A stretch of DNA of 64,000 nt, from assembly GCA_035772405.1 (NCBI GenBank), contig JAYKKM010000048.1, positions 537,501 through 601,500 of the forward strand, written 5' to 3'. This DNA comes from Chrysogorgia sp. JL179-B06. Lineage: Eukaryota; Cnidaria; Anthozoa; Scleralcyonacea; Chrysogorgiidae. The notes under the pieces are model-generated. The model saw nothing but the letters and a program-made list of their open reading frames with translations, was not told the origin of the DNA and made no database searches. Every line of letters starts with the position of its first letter. Position 1 is the stretch's first letter. The translations under genes were made by a program, and so were the position numbers. This document shows, one piece after another, positions 31,546 to 64,000 of this stretch.

Positions 31546-31654
31546 AATATAATAATCTAAAAGGTTGGTGTACTACTCGAGGAAGTCTAAAGAGTTCAAC
31601 AGGAAGTCCCTCTGTCAAGGACCTTCATTCGACATGTTATAGACCTGCACCCTA

Positions 31655-31755
31655 TTTAAATATATATATTTCAACACTCGAAAGTTTCATCCATCATAAA
31701 TCCTTGCAACACGCAGTTTAATCGAGTGAAATGCCAAATATAGTATACTTATAGC
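31655..31755 (+). mobile_element. Solo terminal block of the tRNA-bearing small element
   Basis: TATATATTTCAACACTCGAAAG...CATAAATCCTTGCAACACGCAGTTTAATCGAGTGAAATGCCAAATAT matches the ~95-bp terminal repeats at 7894 and 8169. No tRNA-like part is adjacent, which is what a solo LTR would look like. Confidence 0.7.
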
Positions 31756-31837
31756 CGTCGCTTCATTTAGATGATAAAACTGGTTTTACTTGTTTTGTAG
31801 GTACCCTCGTCCCACATCTTAACTTCAACTTCTTTTA

Positions 31838-32100
31838 ACCAGCTGTTGTGGTCTAGTGGTTACCACACATGTCTATGAGCTGGGAGACAGAGGTTAAATC
31901 CTAGGTCAGACCACTACTTAAGGTCTTAAAAATAATTGAGGAGAAGGTGCTGCCTTTGCAACAACAACACCAGCAAATGGTAAGACTTTCGGGTCTTCTC
32001 GGATAACGACCTTAAATCGTAGGCCCTCGGAATCCCTATCAGTTGGGTTTTCCGTTCACCTAAGAGTGATAAACTGAATAGTCGAGTGCTTAAAACATGA
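31838..32100 (+). mobile_element. tRNA-derived SINE (GTGGTCTAGTGGTTACCACA head)
   Basis: Same head and tail as 17840-18110, including GGTAAGACTTTCGGGTCTTC and CTAAGAGTGATAAACTGAATA. The B-box has lost one base (GAGGTTAAATCC). Confidence 0.85.
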
Positions 32101-32309
32101 GCCTCTGGCTCAGATAAATAGGATAACCTTATCCTGCGTGATCGATTCAAAATAGAATAAAAATTAATCAATAAAAGTCTTCCCTATTGTCTCTCATCTG
32201 TCTGTGTTGGCCAAGGGGGAGGGTGTGGTTGGAATTGCCCCCGCAATTGAATTATTTTCGGGGAATTCGGGCGCCTTCAAGCAAAATCATAAAAATATAG
32301 AGTTGATTT

Positions 32310-32470
32310 TATATAAACGTATTGTGCTGCGTAGGCAGTGCGTAGAAATACAAATCAAATCCAGTCTGAAAAGTTGGTGTACTACGGAAATAGTGTTGAG
32401 GAGGTCTAACGTTTTGAGTGATGGCCCTTGGACACACATTTCGACGGCAGTACACTAGCCTTTCAGAGTA
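32310..32470. mobile_element. Penelope-like element end fragment
   Basis: GTGCTGCGTAGGCAGTGCGTAGAAATACAAATC, then GGTGTACTACGGAAATAGTG and GTCTAACGTTTTGAGTGATGGCCCTTGG, a decayed version of the terminal repeat and core. Confidence 0.55.
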
Positions 32471-32950
32471 TTAGGAGGTGTTTATATATGAAGGATGGCT
32501 AGCCATCTTGGTACCTCCGGTTTATATGGGAATAGTCTAGCTCTTTTAGCAGGGCTGAATTGTTTACCGTGTTGATAACATGGATTTTCCCACGTAACCC
32601 GCTGAATCCCATTTTCCTGCGCAAGTTTTCAATTTAAAACCTAGGTATGAACAAACAGGACTTGTGAAATAAAGAGTTATCTTAAAATATACGGGCAAAG
32701 ACCAACTTTGTCGCGTGTACGGAGCTTTGACTTGCCAGCCTCCTAGGAGGGCCAGCCCTCTTGAGTGCGTTTACATGGAAAATCTCCATCCCTCGCAGGC
32801 GAGATCCCGGGTAGTCAATAGCGAGATCTCACCTACGAAGGCTGGCCCTCCTCTCATATAAACGAAAACAAATTTTACATATGGTTTGACTGAGAGGCGG
32901 GATCTCGGTAAAGAGGGCTAGACCTACCAAGATGGGTAAACTTGTTCTTT
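32470..32950 (+). mobile_element. MITE copy (TTTATATGAGAGG family), complete-looking
   Basis: It runs from GGAGGTGTTTATATATGAAGG to TTTATATAAACG..GGGATCTCGGTAAAGAGGGC. Related copies are at 31140 (inverted), 43060-43590 and 30650. Confidence 0.75.
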
Positions 32951-33364
32951 ATTTTTCCGGCAAATGAATCGAGTTTGTTCCTCGAACACAATTGAACAGC
33001 TATTTCCCTAACTATTTAGCGCAATAATAATCATCCAGTGGTTATAAATGTTTATAACAATGTTAGTAGCTGAGATACATGATAAAACATAAGGCCAAAA
33101 GGACTCGATATTCAAGTTAAAAACAAGACAAAATGTATGAGTGGTTAGCTTCTGTGTCTTCCTAGCTACAACATTTTCAGTTTATTAATGTTTTGGCCGA
33201 GCCAAAGAAATAAAAGAACTGAAAACGTTGCAGCTTGGAAGACACAGAGATCCCTGTGGAGGAAGCTAATGGGTGGCAATATTTCGACTCTATTCCAACG
33301 TCATGACATTTTTCGGCTTATCATTTATCCGTTCTTCAAATTGACAGCTGGTCATCATTTTTCT

Positions 33365-33480
33365 AAAAAATACAGTGCTGCGTAGGCAGTGGTTTCGAGG
33401 TGCCGAGGGTTTTAGGAACGAAATACTGTCGTTTAGTGTGGAGCCTTTCATCAGAGTAAGACGGGATTTTTAGTAGCTGA
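33365..33480 (-). mobile_element. Penelope-like element end fragment
   Basis: GTGCTGCGTAGGCAGTGG and, on the minus strand, CTCTGATGAAAGGCTCCACACTAAACGACAGTATTTCG, a hammerhead-like core with damaged GAAA. Confidence 0.55.
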
Positions 33481-34110
33481 GTAGTATCTTACGAAATACA
33501 AATGTGAAGTGGTGATGTCTGCCGCCAAACTTGGCAAAACGAACCGATGGCACCTTGCGTAAATAATAACGAAGTCATGACGCTGCACCACCATTTTCCG
33601 TTTCCTGTTTTTTTTTCACTTGTTTATACTCTCGCCTAGAAATAATGCGGATGTGGGCCTAATGATCTATTGTATTATTTGGATTAGAGCGAATATCCAC
33701 TACACGTCTTGCAAATTTTGTCTTTTCGCTAGCAATTGAATAGGTTTCAAACGCTTAATTCCAATCAAACTACCACAAAACAAAAGCAGTACTTCGTAAA
33801 CATGGGGAGATTTTCCACCTTGTGGAAATATGCCCTTGCGGACTTTCGTGCGGAACTTTTTTTTCATATATGAAGAAAAAAAAGATAATCCTTTTCAGAT
33901 GGTTGTGTGTGCGTAAATCCTATTATACCCGGAACACATGACTTGTGTCTCCTACCAAAAATTATCCAGGGTGTGATTTTTTTTCGCAGACTACATTTTT
34001 TAAAGACAACTTTACAGACGATGAAAATTGCAGCATGTTACGAAACTCGTGTGTTTCGGTTTAGCGTCTATAATCCGATGTATTAAGTGCTACGTATGCC
34101 AATGCTTTAT
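33481..34110. other. Intergenic stretch, no recognised gene
   Basis: AT-rich sequence without supported exons or identified repeats. Confidence 0.4.
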
Positions 34111-34154
34111 ATTTAGAAATTTTAGGAATAACTCTGTATATCAGTATATGTATA

Positions 34155-34240
34155 TGAACTGCCCCAACCAGGAATCGAACCCGAGGTCTCCGAATCAACG
34201 CATCGGCGTTCTAACCACTGAGCTATTGAGACACGGTCAG
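34155..34240 (-). tRNA. tRNA-like sequence (pseudo-tRNA or SINE head)
   Basis: On the minus strand GTCTCAATAGCTCAGTGGTTAGAAC...CGGGTTCGATTCCTGGTTGGGGC can form a 7-bp acceptor stem (GTCTCAA/TTGGGGC, several G-T pairs), and A- and B-boxes are good. The anticodon arm is imperfect (T-T mismatch, C instead of T33). This suggests a pseudogene or SINE head rather than a working tRNA gene. Confidence 0.5.
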
Positions 34241-34439
34241 AACAGTCAATCTCTACAGGAAGACATCTCATCTTCGACGAAGCAGGGTTCTGTGTATAGT
34301 GCAATAGTTTGGCAGTCCCGACGGTGGGCGGTAAAGAATGTTATACAATATACATAGGTCTTCGAATAACTTGGTGACCTAAGCAGTATCTTCCGCACAT
34401 GGTGTCTAATTTAAGTAACTGTTAAAAGAGATTTTATTA

Positions 34440-34640
34440 TTGACAATGTCAGTGCGCGCAAATAGCGCATTTTCGCGCCGGATCATATGCGCAAGCCCGA
34501 CCTAAGATAGCGCATTTCTATCGACCAATGAAATCTAATCGCGTTGGCTCAACCGGATGTGTGCGATGACGGCGCGCGATGACGGAATCCTCAAATTATC
34601 TAAATAGATATAGGATTTCGATTGTCGAAATAGCCCGACT
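34440..34640 (+). promoter_or_regulatory. Candidate promoter of the PH-domain gene
   Basis: A CpG-rich patch 270-470 bp upstream of ATG 34913 contains an E2F-like TTTTCGCGCC, a CCAAT box in GACCAATGAAA, an Ets-like ACCGGATG and paired GATGACGG half-sites around GGCGCGCG. This fits a TATA-less promoter; it is inference from motifs only. Confidence 0.4.
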
Positions 34641-34912
34641 ATCATAACACTGTATCATATTCACGAAAACCTGCTGCTCTCAAAGCTCTGGTTTGTCCAC
34701 CTCGATACCTTAAGTGTCACATCCCATTTTAAGCAAAGAGAAATCTGGAGAAATAGTTGTGGTTGGTTTATACGCGCATTCATCGCATACAGAATATCCG
34801 CACAGTATCGTGGATATTTCACGCTTCAAAAGTGGTTTTAGGAATGCCGTTTAAGCGCTTGTTTGGTTGATACAAGAATGACTCTCTTTGCGGACATTTA
34901 AAGTCTGCTATA

Positions 34913-63139
<28,227 letters not shown>

Positions 63140-63362
63140 GTATTGGTCTGTTCAAAAAAACAATTTTTATTATACTTTGCCTTACATGATTACAATAATA
63201 TGTCAAGACATTCATACAAATACAAGTTAGAAGGCGGGAAAACCACAACAGCTGAAGGCCAATTACTGCGGATCCATTATTACAATATTTTGAATGATGT
63301 ACAAAAAACTGAACAGGAAAAAGAAATGAGTAGAATGAAAAGAAAACAGAAACAAGTATACA

Positions 63363-63475
<113 letters not shown>

Positions 63476-63744
63476 ACAAACAAACAAACAAACAAGCAAC
63501 TAATCAAACAGACAATTACACAAAGAAACAGTCTGAAAAATCACACGAAGACCAAGGACACGAGTGTAGTTTAAAAACAACAAGAAGAGAGGATCAATAA
63601 ACTGCGAGCCGAATTGCACTTGACACAGACTGTCTTCCATGTACGTGTGTCCTCAGCGTAGAGCAGAGTTATAGTATTTTTTGAGATTATTTTTAAAGAT
63701 TGTCAGAGATGTTGTGTCACGGGGCACTTCCTTTTTTCCTTTTT

Positions 63745-63840
63745 TTTTGTAAGGGCCCACTGTAATTGGTGTTTAACTGTTGTGGTGACCCTGCTTCTTC
63801 TATGTATTTTTAAGAGGCGAAGCTAAATAAATAAATAAAG
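63745..63840 (+). mobile_element. LINE 3' end (3' UTR and AAAT tail)
   Basis: GTAAGGGCCCACTGTAATTG...AGAGGCGAAGCTAAATAAATAAATAAAG is nearly identical to 54544-54632. Confidence 0.85.
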
Positions 63841-63975
63841 TATTTTTGTCTAAATATCTTCTTGTCTGATTGCCTTGATGGCACCATCATGAAGCCACCA
63901 TCACGAAGCCACCATCATGAAGCCACCCTTTGTCAACTTCTCATCTAAGTTGATTTCTATTTGTCACGTGAATAG

Positions 63976-64000
63976 GCAGACGGAGTGGTGGCCGCGCGTT
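63976..64000 (+). CDS. Possible next exon of the PH-domain gene, cut by the window edge
   Basis: TTGTCACGTGAATAG|GC offers an acceptor, and phase 1 (G+GC) would continue the protein as G-R-R-S-G-G-R-A. The evidence is one dinucleotide and an open phase only. Confidence 0.2.

Overview
This is a eukaryotic, animal-type window. It has short coding exons with GT..AG introns, a chordate/cnidarian-like NAD kinase and an SH2 domain, and it is saturated with retroelement debris: Penelope-like elements (PLE), CR1-, L2- and RTE-like LINE ends, tRNA-derived SINEs, foldback MITEs and hAT derivatives. The repeat mix and the very divergent 7TM receptor suggest a marine invertebrate, most likely a cnidarian (anthozoan). 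That is inference; no species marker is visible.

Four protein genes can be supported, all on the + strand. (1) 3.2-8.7 kb: a four-exon gene for a 239-residue SH2 protein. It has an N-myristoylation-type start (MGTTCS) and a Ser where the SH2 phosphotyrosine-binding Arg should be. (2) 10.66-12.39 kb: a two-exon class A-like G-protein-coupled receptor of 334 residues, whose C-tail is encoded by the beginning of a minisatellite. (3) 14.86-26.64 kb: a complete 11-exon NAD kinase (NADK) of 395 residues. All exon phases agree and all family motifs are intact. (4) 34.9-63.1 kb and beyond: a PH-domain protein (514 residues visible) in at least five phase-compatible exons, one intron being about 15 kb. 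It runs off the right end.

The rest is intron or intergenic DNA built from mobile elements and tandem repeats. Notable regions are: a 16-bp minisatellite split by an 802-bp hAT derivative with a perfect 8-bp target duplication (12.3-13.85 kb); a 0.7-kb polypyrimidine tract in front of the first NADK coding exon; a 1.9-kb array of a 30-bp unit (41.1-43.0 kb); and satellites made of tRNA-like units in opposite orientations (45.4-46.1 kb + and 49.0-50.1 kb -). A truncated LINE with a 1.6-kb reverse-transcriptase frame lies at 58.6-60.5 kb. Many PLE ends carry a hammerhead-ribozyme-like core. The genes show no functional link to one another, as expected for animal gene order.

Exon joins were derived by hand from splice-site sequence, reading phase and family similarity. 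No transcript data or database searches were available.
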